From Chamaecyparis obtusa (lineage: Eukaryota; Streptophyta; Pinopsida; Cupressales; Cupressaceae), in assembly GCA_027943335.1 (NCBI GenBank), contig BSBK01006022.1:496001-560000 (forward strand): a stretch of DNA of 64,000 bases, read 5' to 3'. How positions within the stretch are numbered: position 1 is the stretch's first letter; each line of letters begins with the position of its first letter. A model generated the notes under the pieces. It saw nothing but the letters and a program-made list of their open reading frames with translations. It had not been told where the DNA came from and did not search any database. This document shows positions 25,321-37,900 of this stretch, piece after piece. A program made the position numbers and the translations under genes.

Positions 25321-26282
25321 AGGCCAGGGTCAAAGTGAGCATGCAACCAACCGGTGACAAGTGTCATGTTCTAGTGAGGTCTAGGCATAAAGTGCAGAAA
25401 AAGGCCAAAAAGAGAAGATTTAAAAGTCAATGAAAAATTGAAACAAGTGCATAGTCCAGACTTAGGAATAAATTCAAAAATTTAAATGATAGAACTTGCA
25501 TGTGTAAATGGTACCTGGTGCTTTTATTTTTATCAAAATATGGGCATGTTATATATTTTCAGAAATGGCATGACAAGATAAATCAAATGGTAATGATGGA
25601 TCTCAGATTTGACTTAGTGGAAAATAGCAATATGGGCTGGCATTTCAGGATCAATCAGTTGGTGAAAATGATAGTAGGTGTGAATGAGGTTGCAAAGGAT
25701 CATTTGAGAATCAACAATGATGAGGAGATTGAGATATTTTTTTGATAATTGACAGTTGTTAGTTTGTTTTTGGAACTAGCTCTCTTCTCCTATATCTCTC
25801 TTCTTTTTCATTTTTCTAAAGGATGGTGAAATTCAAAGTTGAATAGAGAGAGCTCATCCAGGGTTTCTTTCTAGCATTCTACCATTGATAATGCATTGAC
25901 CTTGAATATCTTAATGAAAACATGTTGGAATCCCATCTCACAAGAGTGTATGTCTTCTTGCAATTGATCTTGGGTTTTTATATGTTAGTTTTGCAAAGTA
26001 GGTTAACATATGATTTACAAAGTAGGTCTTGAAATTATTTTTGAGTTCTTGCCAAAGGTAGGATTAAATTTTAGAAATGATTTCAGAGAACTCAATGTTC
26101 TTGGAGTGAGAGGAATGATATGCAAAGCGATTGTTCTGGGTTTTGGGTGTGTTTGATTTAAGTTTTCTTGTGATGTATGTTATTGGTGACTCTATGCCCA
26201 TGAATAAGACACCGGTCTATTCTTGATAGGCAATTTCTTCATCATACAATCAAGTTTATAAATGATGATATTCTTTAGTTAG

Positions 26283-27467
26283 TGTAGACACCTAAAATTC
26301 TTTTAGAAAATAAAATATTTTTCTTTTCTGAAAAATTCCTGATGACATCATCATTTGTTAATTAATTAATTTATTTTTATGTCATTAAATCCCTTTATCT
26401 TAATTAAAAATATTTAATTAAAAAATCCCTCCCAAAAATGTTTAAATCTTATTTAAACACATTTTCCCTATTTATTAATTATTTAATTAATAAATTGACC
26501 CAAAAATCCTAAAATAAATAATTTATTTATTTTTTGCCCAAAACCTTGCCAAATTCCTAAAGACCACTAACCTCTTCTAGAATCTTCTAATCCTTCTTTA
26601 ATTTCGATTAAAGGCTAATCCCATCATTTCCTAACCCCAATCCCAACTCAAGATATTTAATTAAGATTAAATATTAATCCTCATATTTATTAAATTTATT
26701 TTTTAATAAATATCTTCTCAAACCTAAAACCCTTGAAATAAATAAAACTTTATTTATTTCCTAAATTTCTTTTATCCCTAGAAAGCCTAGACTTTTCTAG
26801 AAAGTCTTTATCCTCATCCAAAGCCTAGACTCTTCTAGAAAGTCTTCATCCTTATCCCCTTGACTCAAACTCTAACCTTACCCCAAACTCTAACCTATCC
26901 TCCTAACCCAAACCTTTCCAAAACCCTATAAATACTCCTCATTTTTAAGGGCAAAATACCCATTCACCTTTTATTTCAAGCATTGTTATCATGCTAATTT
27001 AGCTCTAGATTTAGTATAATCATTCTAATTTAGCTTACTTTCAAGCATTTTTAGCTCATCTTAATATAGAACTAATGGATTAACTTAGTTTGATTCTTGT
27101 TCATACATCATATCACATCTATTTTGGGCTTAAAAATCTACTTAATCATTATTAGTTGCATAATCTTGAGTTCTTGAAGCCTCAGGGGCAATTTTGGTTG
27201 TTCTACCCAATATTGTGCCATTTATGGGGTTTTCATGAAGCTTAAATCCTCCAAATCTGTATTAGGAATATGCTCCAAGTGCTTTGAGAGCATACCCACA
27301 TTCCTTTAAATGAGCAAATCAAACAGTGCATGGACACATCTATTTTAGCTCAATCTGAGGTGGCTTAGCTTAGATGTTCTTATTTTGGATTGATTTCATG
27401 TTAGATTAGAACTTAACATTTGACTGATTTGAGCCTTTCAAAATAGATACAGATAGCCTTGCTCACG
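26283..27467 (+). repeat. Solo LTR, TGTAGACAC type, inside G-2 5' LTR
   Basis: It starts TGTAGACACC and ends CTCACG, and GTTAG flanks both sides (26278-26282, 27468-27472). The G-2 3' LTR lacks this block at the same place, which shows an insertion into one LTR only. The start resembles that of the Tat element at 51411 (TGTAGACACG), so it is probably a related gypsy LTR. Confidence 0.87.
26927..26934 (+). promoter_or_regulatory. Likely TATA box of the solo LTR
   Basis: TATAAATA after CCC, about 645 bp into the 1185-bp LTR and followed by CTCC, is the usual form of a plant LTR promoter. Related LTRs have TATAAGTA at 51883 and TATAAAAT at 48719. Confidence 0.5.
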
Positions 27468-27724
27468 GTTAGTATGTAGAGGGCATTAATGCATAGTTTT
27501 TGTGTTGAATGATACAAAGCAAGTATTTTGATTCCTTTCAAGAAGAGAATCAATAGGTAAACCCACCTGAGCACTAAGGCTCGAAGTGTAGGTGGATCAT
27601 ACTCTTGATCCTTGTTAATTGTCCCCTTTTCTTGCATGATTTAAAGTGGTTACTAGGAGTTGGTGACACTAGTTTGTCAAACATATTATAAATCTACAAG
27701 TGGAAAGAAAAGGAGCCAACAAAA

Positions 27725-27821
27725 TGGTGACTCTACTAGGGAAAGAGACATAAAAGTTCATACATAACTAGTCAAATTTGCTTATCCAAGTCAGCCAACA
27801 AAATGACAACTCTACTAGGGA
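27725..27821 (+). other. Doubled primer-binding site of G-2
   Basis: TGGTGACTCTACTAGGGA lies 3 bp after the LTR end (27725-27742). A second version, TGACAACTCTACTAGGGA, lies at 27804-27821, again preceded by GCCAACAAAA, the LTR-end sequence. The segment containing the LTR tip and primer site appears to have been duplicated with a 79-bp period. Confidence 0.75.
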
Positions 27822-28424
27822 AAGATAAAGGACAACAAGTTTAAGATGCTATTTCCTTGCTTGGCTGAATCATTTCAAAGTCTAGTTAGGAGGCCATTGT
27901 ATAGAGCCAGTTCTTTAAAAAATTATCATATTTTCTCACCCAGTGTGAGTGGTAGCTTTGATATGTCTGTTTGATCAGTGCATTGTAATAAAAGTGTTAA
28001 TGAATATGCAGTCCTAACAAATAGTCAATATTCTATTATGGATGTGTTGTGTTTTTTGGTTTTGAAGAAGGTTCAAGGTTGAGGAAGGTTCTTAGCTAAT
28101 TCATATTTGTCCTCTACAAAGAGGTGGTGACTCTACCAAAGTTTGAAAGGTGATTTGGAGGAGACTTCATATCAGTATTTTGTAGCAGCCACATCTCCAC
28201 GTAATCCTATTTTATCAAGCAGCAATAGTCCCTAAATAGGTGAACAAGTCACTAGAAGAAAGGGAAAAATAATCTTGAAGTTTGGTCATATTTCTGGATA
28301 GAAGTTTCAGTTGTTGTAATGAATGTCATAAATATGTTTTGGTTTAATGAAGTTAGTGATTGCAAGAAGTTGGATAGGAGTTTTGTCATGAGAACAAGCT
28401 GTGCTATTTTGTTAGTATTTTAAA

Positions 28425-29957
28425 ATGGAGTTTTCAGCTTTGATAAGTCAAGATGATGTTTCTAGATTTGAAATTTATCAATCAGATCTTGAAAATGTTA
28501 ATAGAGAAAGAGATATTTATTTGACGAGTCAAAAAATTCAACAAACTTGCATAAAAATTTTAAGATGTGCAATAGGAGAAAGGAAAGAAGAATCAACCCG
28601 TTCATCTTATAAGAAATTTCTTGTAGCTTGTGATGAATTTCTTGTGGGTATTGAGCTTCATGAATCCCAATATGCTGAAATGTTTCTAGAGTTAGGTGTA
28701 CTTGAATCAATCAATTGGTTCATATCATTCAGAGAAGAAGCACTTGAAAATGTTAAAGAATGGATGGTTTCCTATGTAGATGTTGAATCTAGTTGTGCTA
28801 AGGATGTTGAATCTTGTGATGATGAAAGTGTTGGTTATGATGTTGATAATGAAATCTATGAATGTCAAGGAGTAGAAGATGAATTTCTAGTTGATAGTGC
28901 TCCCCTCGAGTTTATAGATTTCTCTTTTTCTTAGCATGATGATAATAGTTTCTTGTTTCAACTTGATGATGTTTTGTGTGAACATGAAGGATGTGACTAT
29001 GATGCAGATGTAAGTTCTTGCAGTGATTACTTTGCACAAGATATTGTGAGACAAGGTATTTCAATCCTTATTTCAGATGAGGAAGATGTTTGCAACATCA
29101 ATAGTGAGACCAAAGAGGTAAAATGTGAATTCCAGTGCTTACTAAGTAGTGATCAAATTTCAAAACTCGTAGATGTAGAATTTCAGAGGTATACTCCTAA
29201 GTCTATTTCCAAAATACCATTCTGAGTAGATGTAAGTTTTGACAAAGATGATGCAAGTAATGGCATGGTCTATGATACATTTACTAATTTTCCTTTTCCT
29301 ATATTTGAGGTAGAAGATAGGCAAGTGGATAGTAAAAGTCATTATAATGAGTTTGATAATGTTATATTTGATGAATAAAATGATGAATGTACTAGTGAGT
29401 GTTCTAATTTTGAAGAGCCTTGTGTCAATGGTTCTTGTTTACTTTTTGATGTTGGAAACTATGACAAATCTGACTTTGTTTTCTTAGGTTTGCAAGTGAC
29501 TGATGAGTTGTTAACTGACAATACTTTTTCTTCTTTACAAGTTGTTGATATGAGAAGTGATTAGCAAGTTATTTCCAATTTTGTGCAATCAAATATTTTT
29601 CTTGAGAGGTTCTATGTTAGTTTACAAAGTGATGAGATAGAAATGGTTTATTCTTTTTTGCAAACTAATGATCATAATGCTGATGTTGCCAGCCATGAAG
29701 TTGAGTTGGAGTTTTTCATTTTTCAGCATGATATTAATAATGAAGAGTGTGATGCTTTGATGTCACAAAGTGATTAGTATTTATGGCAGCCTGATGGCCT
29801 AATCTTACCAGATGATGGTGAGTATGGTGATCATTTTTTCTATGATATGCTAAAAGTGGATCACAATGTTTTTGACTGACTAGATGAGAGATGTAATTTC
29901 AGTTTGCCTCCATTGTATGGAGATGAAAATAATTTGTTTGATAGAGGTAAAAAATGA
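28425..29957 (+). pseudogene. Family-G internal protein, unknown function, single frame with stops
   Basis: The second copy of the unrecognised family-G protein. From ATG 28425 to TGA 29955-29957 there are 511 codons in one frame with no frameshift, interrupted by stops at 28932, 29223, 29376, 29562, 29775 and near 29877. Conserved with G-1 are the basic and Cys-containing N-terminal block (RDIYL, QKIQQTCIKILRCAIGERKEES, YKKFLVACDE, IELHESQYAE), the central blocks QDIVRQ and EFQRYTPK, and the C-terminal blocks VYSFLQTNDHN, GEYGDHF and YGDENNLFDRGK. The middle and end are strongly acidic. I see no signal peptide, membrane segment, zinc knuckle or enzyme motif. Similarity of the protein across diverged copies, and an in-frame 40-codon length difference, show the ancestor was coding. 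Confidence 0.7.
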
Positions 29958-30174
29958 TTAGAGTTTTGGGGCTTGGAGCCTTTTTGTAAATATTGTAAAT
30001 CCATGTACAGTTTCTTTCCTTTCAGTCGTGTGTCTTTGTTTTCAATAAGAGGGTTCCCTGTTCAGAGTTTTGAGAAGAAAAGGTCAAGTTGGTCTTCTTT
30101 GGGTGGTCTGTTGTACCTGAGAGTCTAGATTCTCTACATGCTCACAAGGGGCACGCATCCCCAATCAGAGCCAC

Positions 30175-33100
30175 TTTTGGTGCTCAAAATTTTAGGCTTT
30201 TATTTTGAGTCTATGCTCAAAAAATTTATCTAAGTGTCAGATCAGTGTCTTGAAAATCATTGAAAGATGCCTAGTTTGAGTGCATAGAATATAGGACCTA
30301 TTGTTCTTCATGATGATTCACTTGGGTAGGGTGTTTATTACCTTTCATTTGGCATATTTAATAGGTTTGAGGCCCTAGTTTTCAGTTCTAACATGTTTTA
30401 CAAGTGGTCATTTGAAGGTGTTCTTGAAAATTTGCATAAAGGGTGTTTCCTGATTTTCACTAAGTAGCCCACTTCGGATGTCTGCATCTTTTTCCCAATG
30501 ATTATTCATAGCATGCAGGTTGTTGCATCATGCTTTAGGTATGAGAGAGAGTCTTCATACATATTTTTAGCTCCCCATGTGGTCGTTTGACTTGTTTGGC
30601 AGAGCCATTTCATTTGCAGATTATTAAGTTTTACTGAGAATGCATTGTCTAGATTTTTGAATGGCCTACTTTGAGGCTTCCTAGTTTGCACCCAGTTTGA
30701 GATCAAGCATAATTGAGGATGTTCCATATTGTAGATTTTGAAGTGTACTTTCCTAAAAAAATTTGAGCCTTTGCCAATCCATTTAGCCACTTTCCCAGGC
30801 CAATTCCAAATCAGATTTCTATGTATTTTACTATTTTATTCATGAATATGTCTAATAGGTTGACTTTGGTGTTTATTTGTTTTTCACCACTTGATCTTTG
30901 GAGGGAGAAAATGATGGATTAATTTTCACTATGTGGAGGTGAATCAGTTCCAAAGTTGTTGATTCTTGAAGATCTCAGTTGGAAGGTTTTCAAAGTCAGT
31001 TCTAAGGGTGATTTATGTAGTTTGATAGTGCGGAAAGTTTTAATTTTTTAAAGGGCCATGTTTGGTCACTAATAAATTTTAGCTTAAGTCTTTTCGTGTA
31101 GTTTCCTCTGGCATGTGTGCTCACATGATGGAAATAAACTTAAGTTTCTAAAAATGTCTTCTTGTGAGGTCTATGGGTCAATTTTCAAAGCTACTTCTAG
31201 AGGCTAGTTGGTGTTTTCAGGCAGTCTTGCAGAGGTGTAGAAAAAGTGAATAGTGGATTAAATTTTCAATGCACCATGACATATTTCATCATGTAACTAT
31301 ATTTTAGGTGAACAAAAGTTGGTAGTCTATTTCATAGACCCACTTGGATGGAGGAGAAAGATTGTTGATAATTTAAAACATTATAGTTTGGAGACCTCTA
31401 CATTACATCAAGAAATGATAGTCTAGTGCAGACTTTACTATTTATAAGGATGTAGGAAATGTGGATGGCTTGTTGTTTGCTAAGCATCTCGTCAAATTGA
31501 ATCTCATATTTCTTGGTGTTGATTCACTATGATGTACATGACCTCAGAACCTTGATGGGTCTTGAATACATGTCTATTATGGTAGCTTTTATTGAGCCAG
31601 TCACCCCTCTATCCAGAGATTTATCTGAATTGGAAAGTCATCCTTACAATTTGGCTTCCTTAAAAGAAAAATTTTGAAAAGTCAAGGAGGTTGTCCAAGA
31701 AATAAAAAACATACTAGTGTGGTGAAAGGGAGCATGCCATTAAATGATAGGGGCTGTGTGAGGTTCAAGAGGCCACCAGTCACTTTTAAACTGGTATGTG
31801 GGCATACAAGAGGAAAATGAACTGAGGTAGCACAAATTAAAACAAAGAACACGGAATCATTTTAAACCACTATTTAAGCTAGGATAATGGTGGTACATTG
31901 GGTTTTAATGGCACATGATATGTGCGTAAGTCTATAATTGATGTGTGTATGCTCTTTTCTGGTGTGTGTTGAATGTGGTGTGCCAACATGCACACACTAA
32001 TACTTGTAGATTGATTTCATTTTGGGGTTGTGTAGGTGTCTGCAAGGTGTGCCTGGGTCTTGAAAGGGTGCGTAGAAAAAATTTGGCTTGCACATGAGAT
32101 GAAGGCACATTTTTAGCATGAAAAGGGATTTGATGGTTAACAAATGTTGCAATGTGGATTGCGTGAGCAGGCTGTAAACACTTTGGAGGATGCATGAGTG
32201 AATGGTTGTGTAAGGTTAAATAAAGGGTGTTGAGTGTTTGATTGAGGCTACCAACACATAGCCAAACAAAAGACAAGGAGATGATGTGTGAGACATGGGC
32301 AGAGCTAGGTACGTGAATTCTTAAGAAACTTTCATATTAAACTAAGTAAAGCAAGTACTCATCTAATGGTGCGTAAGCATGATCAGAAGGAAAACATGCC
32401 ATGTGAAGGGAGGGTTGCATTATTGAATGGTCTGGTGTAAGGGCAGAGTAAATTTTTGTAAAGGCATACCAAACATTAAGCAAATGCAAAGCAAAGGATT
32501 GAAGTTCATGCACAAGCAAGAGAATAAAAGGAAATGTAGAGGGTGTGCATGTGGGTTTATCCCACATGCACACCATTTCAATTTTTAAAACTATTTTAAT
32601 ACACCAACACTCACATCTAAGGTAAATTGAAGGATGAGGCTTGTGGCTTCCTTTGCCTTTGTGGGCCCATGCCTCTGTGCATGCCAGCTAGGTGATATGT
32701 ACAAAGTTTTAATAAAGTATTTAAGACACTCATAAACTTAATCCCACATTCACCCAAGAAAGGAAACTTGGAAGGTTTAAAACACCCAGTGCTCACTAAG
32801 TGTATGAAGTAAAGATAAGGAGGCTCTGCAAGTGCACATGCATGGAGGTGCCTCAGGATGCATTCTAGTTGGCCAGTGACCAAGATAATTTTGTAGATAG
32901 GTGGTGGCGAAAACAAGATAAAGGTGGATACATGGTGCATGGTCGCCTATTTGTGAGATCAAACCGACATTCAAGGAAAGTTTAAGCGATCTAGAAAATG
33001 GCTTAGTTTCCAGATCTCGTGATCCTCATAGTTAATCACTTGATATCTGGAGATCTAGAGAGCACTTGGTCACGTGATCTCTGAATCCAAGCAGTTAAGA

Positions 33101-34587
33101 GGTTAGCATCTAGAGATCACAAGAATGGCTCAGTCATGCATTCTCTAGATCTTGGCGGCCAGTGAAAGTTGATTCAGAGATCTTGAGAATGGTTTAGTCG
33201 CCCATTCTCTAGATGTAACCATGGTCAAGGATGTGATTCACAGACTTGGAGAATAGCCTAGTTGCCGAATCTCCAAATGCAACCTGGGTTAGAAGAAGAA
33301 TTTGGAGATCAAGCCAATGAGGGCATTTGCATGTTCTCCAAACTAGAGGTCAAGGCCAAGGTCAAAGCGAGCATGCAACCAGCCGATGACAAGTATCAAG
33401 TTTTGGTGAGGTCTAGGCATAAAGTGCAGAAAAAGGCCAAAAAGAGCAGATTTAAAAGTAAATGAAAAATTGAAACAAGTGCATAGTCCAGACTTAGGAA
33501 TAAATTCAAAAATTTAAATGACAGAACTTGCTCACGTAAATGGTGCTTTGTGATTTTATTTTTATTAGAATATAGGCATGTTATATATTTTTGAAAATGG
33601 CATGACAAGAGGAATCAGATGGCAATGATGGATCTCAGATTCAACTTAGTGGAAAAGAGCAATATGGGTGGCATTTTGGGATCAATCAGTTGGTGAAAAT
33701 GACAACAAGCATGAAGGAGGTTGCCAAGGATCATTTGAGAATCAACAATGATGAGGAGATTGAGATATTTCTTGGAGAATTGACAACTGTTAGTTTTTTT
33801 TTGGAACTGGCTCTCTTCTCCTATATCTCTCTTCTTTTTCATTTTTGTAAGAGGATGGTGAAATTCAGAGCTGAATAGAGAGAGCTCATCCAAGGTTTCT
33901 TTCTGGAATTCTACCATTGATAATGTATTGACCTTGAATATCTTAATGAAAATATGTTGGAATCCCATCTCACAGGAGTGTATATCTTCTTGCAATTGAT
34001 CTTGGGTTTTTATATGTTAGTTTTGCAAAGCAGGTTAACATATGATTTACAAAGTAGGTCTTGAAATTGTTTTTGAGTTCTTACCAAAGGTAGGATTAAA
34101 TTTTAGAAATTATTTTAGAGAACTCAATGTTCTTGTAAGAATTTGATGTCTGAGAGTGAGAGCGAGAGAAATGATATGCAAAGCAATTGTTCTGGGTTCT
34201 AGGTGTGTTTGATTTAAGTTTTCTTGTGATGTATGTTATTGGTGACTCTATGCCCATGAATAAGACATTGGTTTGTTCTTGATAGGAAGTTTCTTCATCA
34301 TCAAATCAAGTTTATAAATGATAATATCCTTCAGTTAGTATGTAATGGGCATTAATGCATAGTTTTTGTGTTGAATGATACAAAGCAAGTATTCTGATTC
34401 CTTTCAAGAAGAGAATCAATAGGTAAACCCACCTGAGCACTAAGGCTCAAAGTGTAGGAGGATCATACTCTTGATCCTTGTTAATTGTCCCATTTTCTTA
34501 CATAATTTGGAGTGGTTTTCAAGATTCAATGACACTAGTTTGTCAAACGTATTATAAATTTGTAAGTGGAAAGAGAAGGAGACAACA
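30175..34587 (+). repeat. 3' LTR of G-2 (4.4 kb)
   Basis: It aligns with 22141-27721; its first bases are TTTTGG where the 5' LTR has TGTTGG, so the TG end has mutated. It ends GACAACA at 34587. It follows AGAGCCAC, the same junction as in G-1, with no purine tract. A hairpin array lies at about 32978-33350. Confidence 0.9.
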
Positions 34588-34942
34588 AGATTCCCATATG
34601 TTCCAACAGGAAATCTTCCTCTCTTCAAATGAACCATTACTTCATCACCTACTACAAAATTCTTATGTCTTCTTGATGCATCAGCTCTGTCTTTTTATTT
34701 TTGACTACTTTCCTCCAACTTATGTTTCACATCTTCATGCAATGTCTTTATGTACTCAAAAAACTTTACTCCTTCAACACTTCTCTTTCTTTCATCAACA
34801 ATATCCCTCAAATCTTATATACCTTTCAATTGTATGCCATTTACAATCTCAAAAGGTTTTTTTCCAGTACTCCTATTTACAATCTCAAAAGATTTCCTAA
34901 ACTTCTATTCACAACTTATGTCTGTCCATCAATTTGTGGGTG
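34588..34942 (-). pseudogene. Chromovirus integrase, core C-terminal part
   Basis: On the minus strand it opens with HPQIDGQT and continues VVNRSLGNLLR, the block carrying the third catalytic residue. It ends with VVGDEVMVHLKRGRFPVGTYGNL before the G-2 insertion. The codon for the catalytic Glu that normally follows DGQT is TAA (34916-34918), so this copy could not integrate itself. A short decayed stretch with further stops follows. It lies between the family-G solo LTR (34943) and G-2 (34587). Confidence 0.87.
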
Positions 34943-37900
34943 TGTTGATTTCCCTTTTTCCCACACTTTCAAATTTACACTATGATTGACGGGGCTAGTG
35001 TCAATAACTCTCAATAACCACTCCAAATCATGACAAGAAAAAGGGCCAATGAACAAGGATACTCCTACACTTTGAGCTCCACATCATTCAGGAAGGTATA
35101 CCTCTTCTGCACACACAGAAATCATGTGTCAAACTATAGGCCTATAGGTAAATGACCGTGGAATGGCCTTTAGACCCCTATAGGTATCTTGTACCCCAGT
35201 GAAACCACAAATCTTATGCAATATCCTACTTGCATAGAATGAATCTGAAAACTAGAAACTACTCCTACCAACATGAAAGGGGAAGGTACTTCATTTGAAT
35301 GATTTTAATCTTGGGTTGAAAGGACCCCTGAAATACCTTAAGTCTCTCATAGACCAGTGCCTTATCCAATGGGAAACAGAGTCAAATACACCACTGCAAC
35401 AAAGAGCTATGAAACAAGAAGACAATACATTCTAATATGTTGATGCCTTACACCAAACATACACCACTGATCAGACCTCACTTCAACAATCCACCTATGT
35501 ACCCAGATATACTATCACCTATTCAAAGGATTTTAACCCTCCCCTTAGAAGAGACCTATAAACAAGTAACACATTAATCAACATCCACTGAAAGACAAGC
35601 ATGAGACATCCTTGATACCCCAACTCATACACATCTAAAAACTAATCTTGAACTTAGTTATCTCTGTGAAAATAACTCTATTGCAGACACATTGGAAATA
35701 CAATAGAAAGACTAAAACATCCTTGATGCTATAATGAACAAGTTCAGGATTCAAATGGAGACAATCTGATAGTAGTATAAATATATTGAAATCTCATACA
35801 TAAGACATACTGTTACAACTTGTATTTTATTCTCAAAACCAAAAAGGAAAGAAGGAACACCCTATATGCAGAGAAGAAGGCAATATTTATAGGAAAAGGA
35901 CCCTTCGTGGAACTAGCTCACAGAAGAAAATTGGAACCGGAACTGGAACTCTTCTAAATGATCTTGAAAAATTTTTTAAAGGAACAAGGATTGCAACAAG
36001 CTACAGATCATTTAGGGAAAAATTAGGTCTACAACAACCATCCTGAACAAGAAATAAAGAATGCAGGAAAAGCCTAGAAACTCAGAAGAATCAGATGAAA
36101 TATGATGTACAAATATTTAGTTTCATATTCTAAGCTTACTGCATTTACAAATTCAACCTATTTCTTGTTGCAGGAAACAAAATATTAATGCCAGAGCCAA
36201 CCTGCAGATCTTGCATGTACATAACATAGAGATCTTTGACATCAATTAAGAACCATAGCCACCTAAGTCAAATAATAGTCCTTTGTATTTACTTAGCATG
36301 GAACCCCAGGTAGGAAAAATTAGATCATGGAGGCCATCCATATCTTCTTCATCAATTCCTTAACTGCAATTGTCCCAGAGAAATCAAGTCTGAACAACCC
36401 TTTTGTTGTTTATGGTTCACTGTCACGAACCCTACAGAGAAAAACCTGAGATATTTTTAAATTTGAGAGAAATGACTACTTGCATGGTGTGAGAGAATAA
36501 ATCAATAGCCAGCACTCAAACTAAGATCTACTTTATATCACGACCGTTAGATCTCCTCATTTTTCCTGGGCTCATAGCTTAACTCTTAATAGGAATCCTG
36601 ATTTAAATTTTGCCCTTAGTCACGAGATCGTCAGTCACTTTATTTAACCTTAGTTACCTTTAGAGACTCAGTGACTATAGTCTCATGATCTCACGGTTAT
36701 CTCCTTAACCATTAAGCATTTCAGAGATCACACGACTGAAGAGATTCTAAGTCGTGAAATAAATTCATTAACTACAGCATCATCATGAGATTACCCAACT
36801 GTGGTGAAAATGACAGTCACAAACCTTTAACTTTATCTAGAGATCATGCGACTAAGACCATATTCTTAGTCGTGAGATAGACTCTCTTCATTCCCTGATC
36901 AGGTGACCACCGGAAACCTTCAATTTTTCTATCTGGTGATCTGGCGACTATAGTCTATTTTTAGTCACAGAAACTTTATCAACCTTTTAAAGCATTCAAC
37001 GATCACCCAACTTGGAGATCTTGTGACAAGCCTGGAGTCTCTTAATCGCCAAAACTTTTTGAATTTTCAAATTTCTTCATGAGATTACGTGACTGTCATC
37101 AATCTTTACATCCCTTCCATCCTACGGTTCACATTAAGTCACAAGAAATTTTCTTACTTAACTATTTGATTTTGTGACCAAGAGATAACCGTGTCACTGA
37201 ATCACTGAAGGTTTAGCTCTTGACCATTAGGATCATGAGACTCTGAGATTATACAGTTGTTGAGTCACCAAACTGAGAACTTTAACTGTCGAGCCAAACC
37301 TGATGTTACCTTTATCTTTAACCCTGCATCATCTGGAGACTCAACAACAAAGAGATTCGTTAGGTCTCACAATCTTTTTATTAACTAGGGTTAAACCCTG
37401 AGATCACACAATTGAAACCATTCTTGAAGTCACAAAAACATTTCTTAACTTTGAGTTATATTTAGAGACTAAATACTGACCGCTAATCTTCAAACCTTTC
37501 CTGTAGCCATCGATGGTCCACATTTAATCTCGAGATGTTAGATAACTTAACTATTATATCATGAGATTGGGTGACTGAGAGATTTTTGACTGCCCACCAA
37601 GTTGTTGACCATTTAATACTTAACCGCTAAATTCAAGAGACTGGGAGACAACCATTAGTCATTGAATCACTAAATCCTTATACACTCTAAGCATGCTAAA
37701 ATTCTACCACACAACTAATTTTGGTACCAATACAAATTAGACACCTTAGCTCCATCTGACATCAGATCCACCTGTATTATCTTTATCATGCAGGCTTACC
37801 ATCTCATGACCTAGCGACTAAAGAGAAGATATAAGCCACTCGCTAGGTCATTGAATGTTTAGCATTTCACCACCCTGGTCAAGAGATTGTGCGACTAAGG

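Larger units (their letters stand above)
22141..27721 (+). repeat. 5' LTR of G-2 (4.4 kb plus nested solo LTR)
   Basis: It runs from TGTTGGAGCTC to GAGCCAACA and matches 30175-34587 along its length except for the 1185-bp insert at 26283-27467. Open frames on either strand (for example minus 24664-24981) also appear in the other LTR, simply because LTRs are copies. They match no protein I know. Confidence 0.9.
22141..34587 (+). mobile_element. Giant-LTR non-autonomous retrotransposon, copy G-2, complete
   Basis: The 5' LTR (22141-27721) and 3' LTR (30175-34587) enclose a 2.45-kb internal region without gag or pol. AGCTT (22136-22140) and AGATT (34588-34592) flank the ends, a 5-bp TSD with one change. 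Removing the insert reconnects the chromovirus integrase in frame. The internal region holds the same unknown reading frame as G-1 and a doubled primer site. The LTRs have diverged clearly, so it is an old insertion. Its 5' LTR later received a solo LTR at 26283-27467. Confidence 0.93.

Noticed and set aside
33262..33465. Lys-rich plus-strand ORF in G-2 3' LTR
   Set aside because: The matching region of the 5' LTR (about 25220-25430) is interrupted, and the sequence is part of the hairpin array; no evidence of coding.
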